39,752 nucleotides of DNA. Source: Bacteroidota bacterium (lineage in GTDB: Bacteria; Bacteroidota; Bacteroidia; SXHM01). Location: NCBI GenBank assembly GCA_947479755.1, contig CANKAM010000033.1, positions 1 through 39,752 on the forward strand. The letters are read 5' to 3'. A model generated the notes under the pieces. It made no database searches and had not been told where the DNA came from. It worked only from the letters and a program-made list of their open reading frames with translations. Below are positions 24,376-33,786 of the stretch, one piece after another (the stretch's first letter is position 1; the number at the start of each line of letters is the position of its first letter). The translations under genes and the position numbers were made by a program.

Positions 24376-24525
24376 AAATTATCAAGCAACAAATGGCAAA
24401 TGACAAATAAATACCAAATTCAAAAAAAGCAAAAAAACAAAACGAAGACATCCGGCTATTGTTTTCATTTTTGAATTTTTAACTTTTGTAAATTAATTGA
24501 GTTTTGTTTTTTGACTTTTGGAACT
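24376..24525. repeat. Low-complexity intergenic region with imperfect inverted repeat
   Basis: No gene here. The 150 bases contain CAAATG/CAAATA-type words in series (24387-24415) and then an imperfect inverted repeat: CCAAATTC...CAAAAAAACAAAAC (24416-24441) against GTTTTGTTTTTTGACTTTTGG (24502-24522). Such CAAATGACAAATACCAAATTC-like strings resemble a degenerate dispersed element seen in other environmental Bacteroidota genomes (recollection). Confidence 0.4.
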
Positions 24526-25497
24526 TCAGATAAGTCCTTCGCGCAATAAATCATGTAAATGAATAAATCCAACGAACTTTTCGGCATCTGTAACAACGAG
24601 TTGTGAAATGTTGTTGTCGCGCAAAATTTTCAAAGCATCCACCGCCATTTCGGTTGAAGAAATTGTTTTAGGATTTTTGTTCATGATGTCGGCAGCCTTG
24701 AGGTTGCTGATATTTTCATCGCGTTCCATCATTCTGCGCAAATCACCATCGGTAATTATTCCTGCCAATTTTTCTCCGTCAAGCACGGCCGTTGCGCCTA
24801 GTCGCTTGGAAGAAATTTCGAGGATGGCAGTTTTTATGCTGTCGCCTGCATTAACTTTTGGCGTTGCATTGTTTTTGTAAATGTCTGCAACGGTGAGGTA
24901 AAGTTGTTTGCCCAACGAACCACCGGGGTGAAAGTGTGCAAAATCTTTGCTCGTAAAATCGCGGCATTTCAAAAGACAAACTGCGAGTGCATCGCCCAGC
25001 GCCATTTGTGCAGTAGTGCTTGATGTGGGTGCTAAATTATTAGGGCAGGCTTCTTTTTCAACAGTGGCGTTCAATACGTAATTGGCTTGTTTTGCAAGAA
25101 ATGAATCGGTGTTGCAAACTAAGGCAATCAGTTTATTTCCGCTGCTTTTAAGTAAAGGAACCAATACTTTTATTTCGGGCGAGTTTCCACTTTTTGAAAT
25201 GCAGATAACCACATCATCGGTTTGTATGGTTCCTAAATCGCCATGCACAGCATCGGCAGCATGCATAAAACTGGCGGGAGTTCCCGTAGAATTTAGCGTT
25301 GCCACAATTTTATTAGCGATGATTGCGCTCTTCCCAATTCCGGTTATAACCACTCTTCCTTTTGAATAAAAGATGGTTTCAACCGTTTTTACAAAATCAG
25401 AATCGATGAACTGCACGAGGTTTCGCACGGAATCTGCCTCTATTGCTAAAGTTTCACGGGCTATATGTATTAGTTCATCGGCACTTTTCACGGGCAA
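24526..25497 (-). CDS. kdsD: D-arabinose-5-phosphate isomerase, KpsF/GutQ family
   Basis: A 323-residue cytosolic enzyme converting ribulose-5-phosphate to arabinose-5-phosphate, the first step of Kdo synthesis for lipopolysaccharide. An N-terminal SIS domain (about residues 30-170) has GRVVITGIGKSAIIANKI and ISKSGNSPEI; two CBS domains follow (about 205-323, TAVLDGEKLAGIITDGDLRR and SQLVVTDAEKFVGFIHLHDLLR). The start is not ATG: TTG at 25497 or GTG at 25491 (VKSADELI) are both possible. A minus-strand TACTTTTG (25590 to 25583) is an exact -7 box within the divergent gap shared with recQ. Confidence 0.92.
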   Translation of the reverse strand: MPVKSADELIHIARETLAIEADSVRNLVQFIDSDFVKTVETIFYSKGRVVITGIGKSAIIANKIVATLNSTGTPASFMHAADAVHGDLGTIQTDDVVICISKSGNSPEIKVLVPLLKSSGNKLIALVCNTDSFLAKQANYVLNATVEKEACPNNLAPTSSTTAQMALGDALAVCLLKCRDFTSKDFAHFHPGGSLGKQLYLTVADIYKNNATPKVNAGDSIKTAILEISSKRLGATAVLDGEKLAGIITDGDLRRMMERDENISNLKAADIMNKNPKTISSTEMAVDALKILRDNNISQLVVTDAEKFVGFIHLHDLLREGLI

Positions 25498-25610
25498 GTA
25501 GAATTTTTAAAAAATGTTTGATTGAAAAGAATGTAATTTTGGCAAAAGACTTATATTAGCATTTGGAAAAATCAAATTTGTACAAAAGTATTTAATTAAC
25601 AATAAAAGAA

Positions 25611-27812
25611 ATGAACGTTGAATTAGAAGTGCCGTTGACAGATTATCTTGAAAAGTATTTTGGTTACAAAAAATTTAAAGGTGCGCAGGAAGCAATTATC
25701 AATAATGTGCTTGCCGGCAAAGATACATTTGTAATTATGCCTACCGGAGGCGGTAAGTCATTGTGCTACCAGCTTCCGGCATTAATAAGACCGGGAACAG
25801 CCATTATTATTTCACCGCTGATTGCCCTGATGAAAAACCAGGTTGATGCCATCCGCAACTACGGTTCGGAAGTAGGCATTGCACACTTTCTTAACTCATC
25901 ACTTAATAAAGCAGAGATTACCAAAGTACGCGAAGATGTAATTGCCGGAAGAACTAAAATGCTGTATGTGGCGCCCGAGTCGCTTACAAAAGAGGAGAAT
26001 GTTGAGTTCCTTAAAAAGATAAATGTATCGTTTGTGGCGATTGACGAAGCTCACTGTATTTCGGAATGGGGACATGATTTCCGCCCGGAATACCGCAGAC
26101 TGCGCCCGATTATTGAAGCTATCGGCAAAGTGCCCATTATTGCTTTAACGGCTACTGCTACTGAAAAAGTACAGCAAGACATTCAGAAGAATCTGGACAT
26201 GATGGATGCCAAACTTTTCAAGGATTCATTCAATCGTCCTAACCTTTATTATGAAGTTCGTGCAAAGAACACAGACGTAATTAAAGACATTATCCGTTAC
26301 ATCAAAAAGCATCCGGGCAAGTCAGGGATTATTTATTGCCTGAGCCGCAAAAAAGTAGAAGAGATTGCACAAACGCTGCAAGTGAATGGTGTGCGTGCTC
26401 TTCCTTATCACGCTGGATTGGAGGCACCGGTAAGAGCAAAGACTCAGGATAATTTTCTGATGGAAGATATTGAAGTGATTGTAGCAACCATCGCCTTCGG
26501 AATGGGAATTGACAAGCCGGATGTGCGCTATGTTATTCACCACGATATTCCAAAAAGTCTGGAAGGTTATTATCAGGAAACAGGCCGTGGCGGACGCGAT
26601 GGCGGTGAAGGAAACTGCGTTGCTTTCTATCACTACGATGATATTGTGAAGCTGGAAAAATTCATGAAAGGCAAACCAATTTCTGAACAGGAGATTGGCA
26701 AACAGCTTTTACTGGAAACGGTTTCTTACGCAGAATCATCTGTATGTCGCAGAAGACAACTGCTGCACTATTTTGGTGAACAATATAAAGAAGAGAACTG
26801 CGGCAACTGCGATAACTGCAATAATCCGCGCGAAAAATTTGAAGGAAAAGAAGCTGTAGAATTATTACTGGAAGCAGTGCTTGCGGTTAAAGAAAAATTC
26901 AAAGCAAAACACATTGTTCAGGTTTTAACGGGGCTTGAAAACTCTGCTATAAAATCATACAAACACGACCAGTTAGAAGTGTTTGGCGAAGGAAGCGAGG
27001 AAGACGAGAAATATTGGAATGCAGTAATCCGTCAGTCTTTGATAAACAGATTTCTGGTTAAAGACATTGAAAGCTATGGCTTATTGAGTGTAAGCGATGA
27101 AGGAAAGAAGTTTTTGAAAAAGCCTTATTCCATTATGCTTACCAAAGACCACGACTACGATGGTGATGGTGAGGATTCAGATGATGATATAGTTGCAGGC
27201 GGGCAAAAAGGCGGTGGCGGTGATGAGGCGCTTTACAAAATGTTGAAAGATCTGGTTGTAAAAGAAGCGAAGAGAGCAAAACTTCCTCCTTACGTTATTT
27301 TTCAGGAAACATCACTGGAAGAAATGTCAATCAACTATCCTATTACTATTGATGAGCTTTCAAAAATTGCAGGAGTTGGACCGGGGAAAGCAGCAAAATT
27401 CGGTAAACCATTTATTGAAGTGATTGCCCGATACGTTGAGGAGAATGAGATAGAGCGCCCGATGGATATGATTGTGAAATCGGTGGTGAATAAATCAGGA
27501 TTGAAAGTTTATATCATCCAGAATATTGACCGCAAACTTCCACTTGAAAGCATTGCAAAAAGCAAACAACTTAGTTTCAGCGATCTACTGGATGAGATTG
27601 AGCGCATTGTTTCATCAGGTACAAAAGTGGACATCAGCTATTACATCCGCGAGAATGTTGATGAAGAGAAACAACGCGAGGTACTTGATTATTTCAAGGA
27701 ATCCGAATCCGATTCAATAGGTGATGCACTGAGAGAATTGGGTGAGGATGATTATACGGAAGAGGAAGTAAGGTTGATGAGAATCAAGTTTATTTCGGAT
27801 TTCGGGAACTAA
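25611..27812 (+). CDS. recQ: ATP-dependent DNA helicase RecQ
   Basis: A 733-residue 3'-5' superfamily II helicase for repair and recombination. Helicase motifs in order: motif 0 around YFGYKKFKGAQ; Walker A MPTGGGKSLCYQLP (43-56); DEAHCISEWGHDFRPEY (about 145-161, including the RecQ-specific aromatic-rich loop); SAT-equivalent ALTATAT; motif V ATIAFGMGIDKPDVRYVIH; motif VI QETGRGGRDG. A zinc site follows with four cysteines (CRRRQLLHYF...CGNCDNC), then winged helix, an acidic/glycine linker (DYDGDGEDSDDD), and an HRDC domain (about 545-615). The remaining 115 residues are a C-terminal extension. A TAATTTTG box at 25534-25541 is 70 bases before the ATG. Confidence 0.96.
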   Translation: MNVELEVPLTDYLEKYFGYKKFKGAQEAIINNVLAGKDTFVIMPTGGGKSLCYQLPALIRPGTAIIISPLIALMKNQVDAIRNYGSEVGIAHFLNSSLNKAEITKVREDVIAGRTKMLYVAPESLTKEENVEFLKKINVSFVAIDEAHCISEWGHDFRPEYRRLRPIIEAIGKVPIIALTATATEKVQQDIQKNLDMMDAKLFKDSFNRPNLYYEVRAKNTDVIKDIIRYIKKHPGKSGIIYCLSRKKVEEIAQTLQVNGVRALPYHAGLEAPVRAKTQDNFLMEDIEVIVATIAFGMGIDKPDVRYVIHHDIPKSLEGYYQETGRGGRDGGEGNCVAFYHYDDIVKLEKFMKGKPISEQEIGKQLLLETVSYAESSVCRRRQLLHYFGEQYKEENCGNCDNCNNPREKFEGKEAVELLLEAVLAVKEKFKAKHIVQVLTGLENSAIKSYKHDQLEVFGEGSEEDEKYWNAVIRQSLINRFLVKDIESYGLLSVSDEGKKFLKKPYSIMLTKDHDYDGDGEDSDDDIVAGGQKGGGGDEALYKMLKDLVVKEAKRAKLPPYVIFQETSLEEMSINYPITIDELSKIAGVGPGKAAKFGKPFIEVIARYVEENEIERPMDMIVKSVVNKSGLKVYIIQNIDRKLPLESIAKSKQLSFSDLLDEIERIVSSGTKVDISYYIRENVDEEKQREVLDYFKESESDSIGDALRELGEDDYTEEEVRLMRIKFISDFGN

Positions 27813-27831
27813 TCACTTCCGTTTGAAAAAC

Positions 27832-27864
27832 AAAAAAGGGACGCGAAAATCGCGTCCCTTTTTT
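27832..27864. terminator. Bidirectional terminator between recQ and the MFS gene
   Basis: A perfect 14-bp stem: 27832-27845 pairs with 27851-27864 around loop AAAAT, with core GGGACGCG/CGCGTCCC and an A/T tract at each foot. It lies 19 bases after the recQ stop and 3 bases from the MFS stop, so it closes both converging transcripts. Confidence 0.92.
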
Positions 27865-27867
27865 GTT

Positions 27868-29109
27868 TCAGATACTTTCATATTTGTTCTGTAACTTTTT
27901 ATAATCCTGAATAAGGAAATGATACCAGATTACACCTAAAGCATAAAGTGATGAAGTAATAAGAAAAACTTTAGAATAGGAGAAATCCATTTCACGCAGG
28001 GTTTTAAAAATACGTGAACTGATAAACCAACTTCCTGACCAGATGGCGGTTGTCATGGCACTCACAATTTCGCGGTTGCGCTGACCAACATAATTCATCA
28101 CCAGTTCTGAAGTCATGGGCGCTGCCATGTTCATTAAAGGTGTACGCATAACATAAAACAAAACTGCCAGCGGCATGGCGAAAATCCACTCATTATACCA
28201 TTCGGTTGAAGCGAGTAAAACCAACGCAAGAACAGCAAGTGATTGCGAGAGTGTAATTGCATAGTTATAGCCCCACTTGCGTTTTACATGAGGAACGGCA
28301 ACGGCACCGATAAAAACAAATATGCCTGACAAAGAACCGATAACTGAAAAACGGTTGTAGTCCAACCCGTGAATTTTATAGAAGAAAAGACTAATGAAGG
28401 GAATTGTTAATCCTGCACCGGTGGCGATAATCAGCGTTGGGATAAGTGCTTTAATAATTAATGTCCAATCAAAATCACTCAGGTCGGTTCTTCTGGAAGT
28501 AATGGCGGGTATATTTTCTTTTTTGCTGATTTTCAGTGCGAAGAAGAAAGCTATAAATCCACCAAACGAAATGAGGTAAAGAATAATTTTCTCATCAAAA
28601 ATTGCAGGAGCAAAATTGGAAAGCGCAAAGATGATTGCCCCTGCTATGATTGTTCCAAGGCTACCTGTAGCATAACTAAGCGAAATGGCTTCACTCAATG
28701 TTTCCTGTTTTGCATTACGCAAAATAAAAGGCAGTGAACTGACTGTAATAAGATTGAATGCAACTCCCCAAAAGAAAAGGGAAATATGAAGTAGTGTGTT
28801 ATAATGAAATTGAATAGCGTAAACAATAAGAATTGAAAAAACCGGAACTGCAATTCCTGAAGCAAGAATAAGCGGACGAAGTTTGCGACCTTTTATATAA
28901 AGCCCAAGCGGAAGGGCAAACGCAATTACACCAAGAAAACGATAAGAAATAAAACCTGCTGCTTCGTGGTCGGGATAGCCCATCTTATCCATGAAAATAA
29001 GCAGGATAAGAAAGAAAGCAGCGTTAATGATGTGAAGAAAAAGCTCAGAAAGAATGAGGAGCTTTACTTCGTTGGAAATCTCTAAATAACGTTCAACTAT
29101 GCTGCGCAT
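27868..29109 (-). CDS. Major facilitator superfamily transporter
   Basis: A 413-residue polytopic inner-membrane protein with about 12 hydrophobic segments spread over the whole length. It has MFS-like loops (LYIKGRKLRPLILASG between TM2 and TM3, KRKWGYNYAITL in the second half), conserved RTPLMNMAAPMTSEL, and short charged termini. Substrate is not evident. The start at 29109 lies inside the 3' end of miaA (13-base overlap), so the two are translationally coupled; this is the last gene of the eight-gene minus-strand array. Confidence 0.87.
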   Translation of the reverse strand: MRSIVERYLEISNEVKLLILSELFLHIINAAFFLILLIFMDKMGYPDHEAAGFISYRFLGVIAFALPLGLYIKGRKLRPLILASGIAVPVFSILIVYAIQFHYNTLLHISLFFWGVAFNLITVSSLPFILRNAKQETLSEAISLSYATGSLGTIIAGAIIFALSNFAPAIFDEKIILYLISFGGFIAFFFALKISKKENIPAITSRRTDLSDFDWTLIIKALIPTLIIATGAGLTIPFISLFFYKIHGLDYNRFSVIGSLSGIFVFIGAVAVPHVKRKWGYNYAITLSQSLAVLALVLLASTEWYNEWIFAMPLAVLFYVMRTPLMNMAAPMTSELVMNYVGQRNREIVSAMTTAIWSGSWFISSRIFKTLREMDFSYSKVFLITSSLYALGVIWYHFLIQDYKKLQNKYESI

Positions 29110-29990
29110 ACATTGATAATTTTCTCAATATCATCAGGTAAAAACCATTGGATTTCTTTGTCTTTACGAAACCATGTGAGTTGGCGCTTCGCATATCTGC
29201 GACTGTTGCGTTTAATTAAATCTACAGCTTCATCCAATGATGTTTTATTTTCAAATAAATCAAACAACTCTTTGTACCCAACTGTTTGCAAGGCGTTCAA
29301 GTATTTCAATGAAATTAATTTTTGGGCTTCTTCCGCTAAACCTGCTTTCATCATTTCGTCAACACGTTCATCAATTCGTTTGTAAAGCACTTCGCGCGGA
29401 AGCTCAAGCCCGATTTTAATAATCCTGAAATCTCTTGGATTTTTCTTTCCTTCTCTTAATATGGAATAAGGCTTCCCTGTTCCCATGCAAACTTCTAATG
29501 CACGCATCAAACGTTGCGGATTATTCAGATCAATCTTATTGTAATAATCAGAGTCAAGTTCTTTTAATTTTTTCTGAAGTTGGTCAATTCCTTCTGTTTC
29601 ATACAAATCCTGCAGCTGTTTTCTAATCTCCGGAAAAGAAGAAGGAACTTTATCAAAACCATTGCAAACGGCATCTATATAAAGTCCGGAACCACCAACT
29701 AAAATTGAATACTTATTTTGCGGAAAGAGTTTACCAAGTAATTGCAAAACGTCTTTTTCATAAGCACCTGCATTGTAGTCTTCATCAAGGTTGCGCGATG
29801 CAATAAAATGGTGTTTTACTTCTTTTAACTCCACATCAGATGGTGGAGCAGAACCGATTTTAAGTTCTCTATAAATTTGCCGAGAATCAGCAGAAATAAT
29901 TTCTGCTGAAAAATGTTTAGCAAGTTGTATGGCAAGTTTTGTTTTTCCGGAAGCAGTTGGACCGCAAACTACAATAAGGGTTCCGCGCAT
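29097..29990 (-). CDS. miaA: tRNA dimethylallyltransferase MiaA
   Basis: A 297-residue enzyme adding a dimethylallyl group to N6 of A37 in tRNAs reading UNN codons, including tRNA-Phe. Motifs are the P-loop GPTASGKT (10-17), DSRQIYRELKIGSAPPS (catalytic Asp), GGSGLYIDAV, LNNPQRLMRALEV, and the C-terminal NSRRYAKRQLTWFRKD. Length is standard. It lies 14 bases after the pRiA4b ORF-3-like gene and overlaps the MFS gene. Its product is the substrate lineage for MiaE at 174-755. Confidence 0.95.
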   Translation of the reverse strand: MRGTLIVVCGPTASGKTKLAIQLAKHFSAEIISADSRQIYRELKIGSAPPSDVELKEVKHHFIASRNLDEDYNAGAYEKDVLQLLGKLFPQNKYSILVGGSGLYIDAVCNGFDKVPSSFPEIRKQLQDLYETEGIDQLQKKLKELDSDYYNKIDLNNPQRLMRALEVCMGTGKPYSILREGKKNPRDFRIIKIGLELPREVLYKRIDERVDEMMKAGLAEEAQKLISLKYLNALQTVGYKELFDLFENKTSLDEAVDLIKRNSRRYAKRQLTWFRKDKEIQWFLPDDIEKIINVCAA

Positions 29991-30004
29991 CAGGAAAATA
30001 TATG

Positions 30005-30703
30005 TCAGACTTCTTCGTCAGAAACCATGTCCTCGAAGCCACCCTCCTCACCTTCTCCAAATTCACCTTCAGCAAGATCCTCGCCTCCTTCAGACACTTC
30101 TGTTTCTCCATCGGCTGTAATTTCAACTTCGCCTTCCGGCAATTCAGATGCATCTGCAATCAGAGAATCTGCTTCTTCCAAATCATCTTCACTTGGTTCT
30201 TCAATTGAATCAAGGCTTGTCATTTTTGCATCAAACTCTGCAAGTTCAGGATCAAGAAAAGCTGCTGTGGTTTCTTCTTTTATGCCATTCAGCATATTGA
30301 AAAGCAATTTTGGAAATTCACCAGCTGTAGCTGCTGTTCGGGGGTATGTAGTTTTAAGACTATCAGGAAGAATTTTCATTAATTCAACCAGAAAAACAAT
30401 TTCGGTGAGCGCACGAACTGAATATAAAAAACGTTGATGCGGATCATCAATAAATTTAACTAATCGTTGCTTTCCTCCTGCTACATCATCTGCTTTTGTT
30501 TCTTTAGGAAAAGCAACCACATCGGTTACTTTATGCCATCTATCATCACTCACATAAAAAACGGAATCCCAATCTTTATTTATGCTGTAAGCACTAAGAA
30601 TTGCCTGCCGGAAATCCATAAAATTCTGTGTTGAACTTATTTCAACATCACGATGTATCTGATCATCATCTTCAAACGTTACTCTGAACTTATATACTGC
30701 CAT
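30005..30703 (-). CDS. pRiA4b ORF-3-like (PRiA4_ORF3 family) protein with acidic tail
   Basis: A 232-residue soluble protein. Residues 1-120 fit the plasmid pRiA4b ORF-3/IS1096-passenger-like family: AVYKFRVTFEDDDQIHRDVEISS, then FRQAILSAYSI and SVFYVSDDRWHKV. Residues 150-232 are strongly acidic (GEDLAEGEFGEGEEGGFED), which gives a long proline/serine-rich open frame on the other strand that should be ignored. In Bacteroidota the family occurs as a stand-alone chromosomal gene; no transposase or inverted repeats are nearby. Position between cca and miaA hints at RNA metabolism, but function is unknown. A TAATTTCG box (30745 to 30738) precedes it. Confidence 0.75.
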   Translation of the reverse strand: MAVYKFRVTFEDDDQIHRDVEISSTQNFMDFRQAILSAYSINKDWDSVFYVSDDRWHKVTDVVAFPKETKADDVAGGKQRLVKFIDDPHQRFLYSVRALTEIVFLVELMKILPDSLKTTYPRTAATAGEFPKLLFNMLNGIKEETTAAFLDPELAEFDAKMTSLDSIEEPSEDDLEEADSLIADASELPEGEVEITADGETEVSEGGEDLAEGEFGEGEEGGFEDMVSDEEV

Positions 30704-30790
30704 TTTTTATGATTTGTCATTTTTATAGAATAATGCCCGAAATTAGTTATTTCAGTAAAACCGAAAATTTATTTCTGAGAAAAATCAGGG

Positions 30791-32197
30791 TTAAATTACA
30801 GGCTTTAACCCAAGTTCAGCGCCTTTTAAAAGCATAAATTTATATGCTTCGTCATAATTACTCCCAATTTCACCTTCCAGTATTGCTTCTCGTATTGCGT
30901 TTTTAATAATCCCAATTTCTCTGCCGGGAGTTAAATTAAACGCTTTCATTATTTCTTCTCCTGAAACAGGTGGCTGCCAATTGCGCAGATTATCTTTTTC
31001 TTCCACCTCCTTCAACTTCAATCTTACTATTTCAAAATTTTTGAGGTAGCGTTGAACTTTACGATCATTTTTAGAGGTAATATCAGCTTCACATAAAGTC
31101 ATTAAATCATCAATATCATCACCTGCTTCAAATAATAATCTGCGCACTGCCGAATCGGTCACCACATCTTTGGAAAGCACAATTGGTCGCAGATGCAGCA
31201 AGACAAGCTTCTGCACATATTTCATTTTTTCATTGAGCGGAAGTTTTAGTTCAGCAAAAATCTTAGGAATCATGCGCGAACCTTTGTCTTCATGTCCATG
31301 AAATGTCCAACCGATATTATTCTCAAAACGTTTTGTTGCTGGCTTTGCAATATCATGAAGTATGGCAGACCACCGCAGCCAGAGGCTATCGGTGTTTTTT
31401 GAAATATTATCGAGCACCTGCAAAGTGTGATAAAAATTGTCTTTGTGCGAAACGCCATCTTTTATTTCCACGCCATGCAGCTTTACCATTTCGGGGAAAA
31501 TGAGGTTCAATAATTTCGAATCGAACAGCAATTTAAAACCAACGGAAGGAACTGCTGAAAGAATGATTTTGTTCAACTCATCTGCGATACGTTCTTTTGA
31601 AACAATGCTAATTCGTTCTGAATTCTTGCAAATCGACTGAAAAGAATTTTGCTCAATGACAAAATTCAATTGTGATGCAAACCGGACAGCGCGCATCATA
31701 CGCAAAGGATCATCTGAATAAGTGATATCGGGATCAAGCGGTGTGCGGATGATTTTGTTTTCAATGTCTTTCAATCCTCCAAACGGATCCACTAATTCAC
31801 CAAAATTATCTTTCTGCAAACTCAGGGCAAGCGCATTCATGGTAAAATCTCTGCGGTTTTGATCATCTTCCAATGTTCCGGGTTCCACATCAGGTTTTCG
31901 CGATTCCCCACGATATGATTCTTTACGTGCTCCAACAAACTCAATCTCCAAATCACCGAACTTCACATTTGCTGTTCCGAAGTTTTTAAAAAAAGAATAA
32001 TGGCTGTCTTTTAATTTTCCGGAAACTCTTTTTGCAAGTTCAATTCCGTCACCGGTAGTAACTATATCAATGTCTTTTGATTCCTTGCCGAGAAAAATAT
32101 CGCGCACAAAACCACCAATCACATATGCGTGAATATTAAGTTCTTCAGCTGCTTCTGAGACAACAGAAAAAACAGGATTGTCTAAATGCTTTTTCAA
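30791..32197 (-). CDS. cca: CCA tRNA nucleotidyltransferase with HD domain
   Basis: A 468-residue class II nucleotidyltransferase that adds or repairs the tRNA 3' CCA end. Motifs are [22 protein letters not shown] (metal-binding D42 and D44), [12 protein letters not shown], and [16 protein letters not shown]-terminal HD domain follows ([20 protein letters not shown]). The tRNA-Phe in this window has no encoded CCA, consistent with a true CCA-adding role rather than poly(A) polymerase. The gene lies 5 bases downstream of tsaC in the same array. The start at 32197 gives a typical N terminus ([11 protein letters not shown]). Confidence 0.92.
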   Translation of the reverse strand: MKKHLDNPVFSVVSEAAEELNIHAYVIGGFVRDIFLGKESKDIDIVTTGDGIELAKRVSGKLKDSHYSFFKNFGTANVKFGDLEIEFVGARKESYRGESRKPDVEPGTLEDDQNRRDFTMNALALSLQKDNFGELVDPFGGLKDIENKIIRTPLDPDITYSDDPLRMMRAVRFASQLNFVIEQNSFQSICKNSERISIVSKERIADELNKIILSAVPSVGFKLLFDSKLLNLIFPEMVKLHGVEIKDGVSHKDNFYHTLQVLDNISKNTDSLWLRWSAILHDIAKPATKRFENNIGWTFHGHEDKGSRMIPKIFAELKLPLNEKMKYVQKLVLLHLRPIVLSKDVVTDSAVRRLLFEAGDDIDDLMTLCEADITSKNDRKVQRYLKNFEIVRLKLKEVEEKDNLRNWQPPVSGEEIMKAFNLTPGREIGIIKNAIREAILEGEIGSNYDEAYKFMLLKGAELGLKPVI

Positions 32198-32202
32198 AAA
32201 AT

Positions 32203-32787
32203 TTATTTCCTGATGATTTGTATCTCTCCTTTCAATCCAACCTTAATTATTGAAGAAGGTGAAGCCGGAGTTTTTTCTTCCTGTCGCAAATCTACCACAT
32301 AATCTACAGCGCTTATTATCTCTTCATCAATATCTGAAAAGTTCTCGGGCGATGCGTTACCACTAATATTGGCGGAGGTAGAAACCAATCCATTATCAAA
32401 CGAGCGGATAAGGCTTTTGCAAAAAATATCAGAAGTAATACGGATAGCAATACTCTTATCGGGACCAATCATATTTTTAGCAACGTTTTTTCCTTCCGGA
32501 TAAACAATAGTCAAAGGTTTATCGCTGAATTGCATCAACTCCCAGGCAATTTCGGGAACAGTTTTTACATAACGTAAAAGGCGGGCATCATTGTCAACGA
32601 GCAAAACCAAACTTTTAGAAGAATCTCTTTTTTTGATTTTGAAAATTTTATCTACTGCCCGTTCGTTGGTGCAGTCGCATCCAATTCCCCAAACTGTGTC
32701 GGTCGGATACAATATAGTTCCACCTGAATGCAATGCTGCCAAGGCATTGGTCAATTCTCTGTCAAGTATTCTTTTATCGATTAGCAT
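32203..32787 (-). CDS. tsaC: Threonylcarbamoyl-AMP synthase (TsaC/YrdC/Sua5 family)
   Basis: A 194-residue enzyme making threonylcarbamoyl-AMP from threonine, bicarbonate and ATP for t6A37 in ANN-decoding tRNAs. Motifs are [37 protein letters not shown] (the KRxxxKP-type ATP region), TIVYPEGKN, and [14 protein letters not shown]. This is the short, TsaC-length form without a Sua5 C-terminal domain. The partners TsaB, TsaD and TsaE are not in the window. It is 3 bases downstream of the heptosyltransferase gene and 5 bases upstream of cca. Confidence 0.92.
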   Translation of the reverse strand: MLIDKRILDRELTNALAALHSGGTILYPTDTVWGIGCDCTNERAVDKIFKIKKRDSSKSLVLLVDNDARLLRYVKTVPEIAWELMQFSDKPLTIVYPEGKNVAKNMIGPDKSIAIRITSDIFCKSLIRSFDNGLVSTSANISGNASPENFSDIDEEIISAVDYVVDLRQEEKTPASPSSIIKVGLKGEIQIIRK

Positions 32788-32790
32788 AAA

Positions 32791-33786
32791 TTATTTAGTC
32801 AAAGAAAGCGAAATTACGTCTTGAGCATTGATACTTTCTGCGCAATTAAAATGTTTCTCGGGGCATGAACTTTTTCCATGCAAGCCGCAGGGACGGCAAA
32901 GAAGATTTACTTTTGTCTGCGCAACAAAAGATTTATCGCTCAACGGACCGAAACCAAATTCGGGAACGGTAGAACAGAATACAGCTGTTACAGGAGCATT
33001 AACAGAGGAGGCTAAGTGCAAAGGCGCTGAATCATTTACGTAATTCATTTCTGCGTCTTTCATTAATGCTGCGGATTCTAAAAATGAGAGGTTTCCTGAA
33101 AGATTAACAATTGATGATTTATGATTGACAGTTGATGATTTTATTTCATCACACAATGAAAAATCGGAAGGCGCCCCCAGCAAGTAAACATTTTGTTCAA
33201 TAGGAATTAAATTAATCAGTTCAGCCCATTTATGTGCGCTCCATTGTTTGGTAAACCAGACAGAAGCAGGGGCAATGCATACGTATTTTTCAGTTTTGTA
33301 TTCTGATACCTTTTGAAAATCCATTTCTGAAGGACAGAGCTTCGGTTTAGATGATTTCTCGTTTGTAAGCGTAGTTATGAGCTTCTTGTTGCGCTCAGTT
33401 TCATGAATTCCGTTGCCAATTTTGTGCTCATATTTTTCAGTAAAAAGAAACGAAAATGGGTTTTTGTCAAACCCGATTTTGTTCTTTGCACCTGAGAACG
33501 CTGTTATAAATCCCGAGCTGGCAAAGCGATGAAGATTGATGACATAATCGTAGTTCTCTCTTCTTACTTCACCTGCTATCCTGAGTAATTCTGAGACTTT
33601 GTTTTGCTTTTTATCCCAAATCAACACTTTATTTAAAAAAGGATGTGAAGCAAAAAGACTCTCATTTCCTTTTCGAAGTAAAAAATCAATTTGAGAAGTT
33701 GGGTGAAATTCATACAACTTCTCAACCACTGATGTTGCAAGGATTACATCACCCGGAAAAGCTGTTTGTATGACTAAGAATTTCAT
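32791..33786 (-). CDS. Heptosyltransferase-like GT9 glycosyltransferase
   Basis: A 331-residue GT-B enzyme of the lipopolysaccharide heptosyltransferase family. Motifs are FLVIQTAFPGDVILATSVVEKL (residues 3-24; GDV in place of GDVL/GDA), YDYVINLHRF, GFDKNPFSF, CIAPASVWFTKQW (the family W/K site) and VNDSAPLHLASSVNAPVTAVF (donor-binding). It likely adds heptose or a related sugar to LPS core. An in-frame duplication of 21 bases (33100-33141) inserts KSSTVNH/KSSIVNL in a loop before SGNLSFLES. The start abuts the dapD stop (1-base gap). Confidence 0.88.
   Translation of the reverse strand: MKFLVIQTAFPGDVILATSVVEKLYEFHPTSQIDFLLRKGNESLFASHPFLNKVLIWDKKQNKVSELLRIAGEVRRENYDYVINLHRFASSGFITAFSGAKNKIGFDKNPFSFLFTEKYEHKIGNGIHETERNKKLITTLTNEKSSKPKLCPSEMDFQKVSEYKTEKYVCIAPASVWFTKQWSAHKWAELINLIPIEQNVYLLGAPSDFSLCDEIKSSTVNHKSSIVNLSGNLSFLESAALMKDAEMNYVNDSAPLHLASSVNAPVTAVFCSTVPEFGFGPLSDKSFVAQTKVNLLCRPCGLHGKSSCPEKHFNCAESINAQDVISLSLTK
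33100..33141. repeat. In-frame 21-base tandem duplication inside the heptosyltransferase gene
   Basis: Two adjacent 21-base units (33100-33120 and 33121-33141) match at 18 of 21 positions. On the coding strand they give seven-residue repeats KSSTVNH and KSSIVNL. The unit contains TTGATGATTT and resembles AT-rich dispersed words seen between genes in related genomes (recollection), here tolerated in frame in a surface loop. Confidence 0.65.

Noticed and set aside
29913-30437. Serine/proline-rich 174-residue plus-strand frame
   Set aside because: It is the antisense shadow of the acidic tail of the pRiA4b-like gene and of the miaA start.
30005-30703. Insertion sequence around the IS1096-passenger-like gene
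   Set aside because: No transposase, terminal inverted repeats or target duplication are visible in the flanks.
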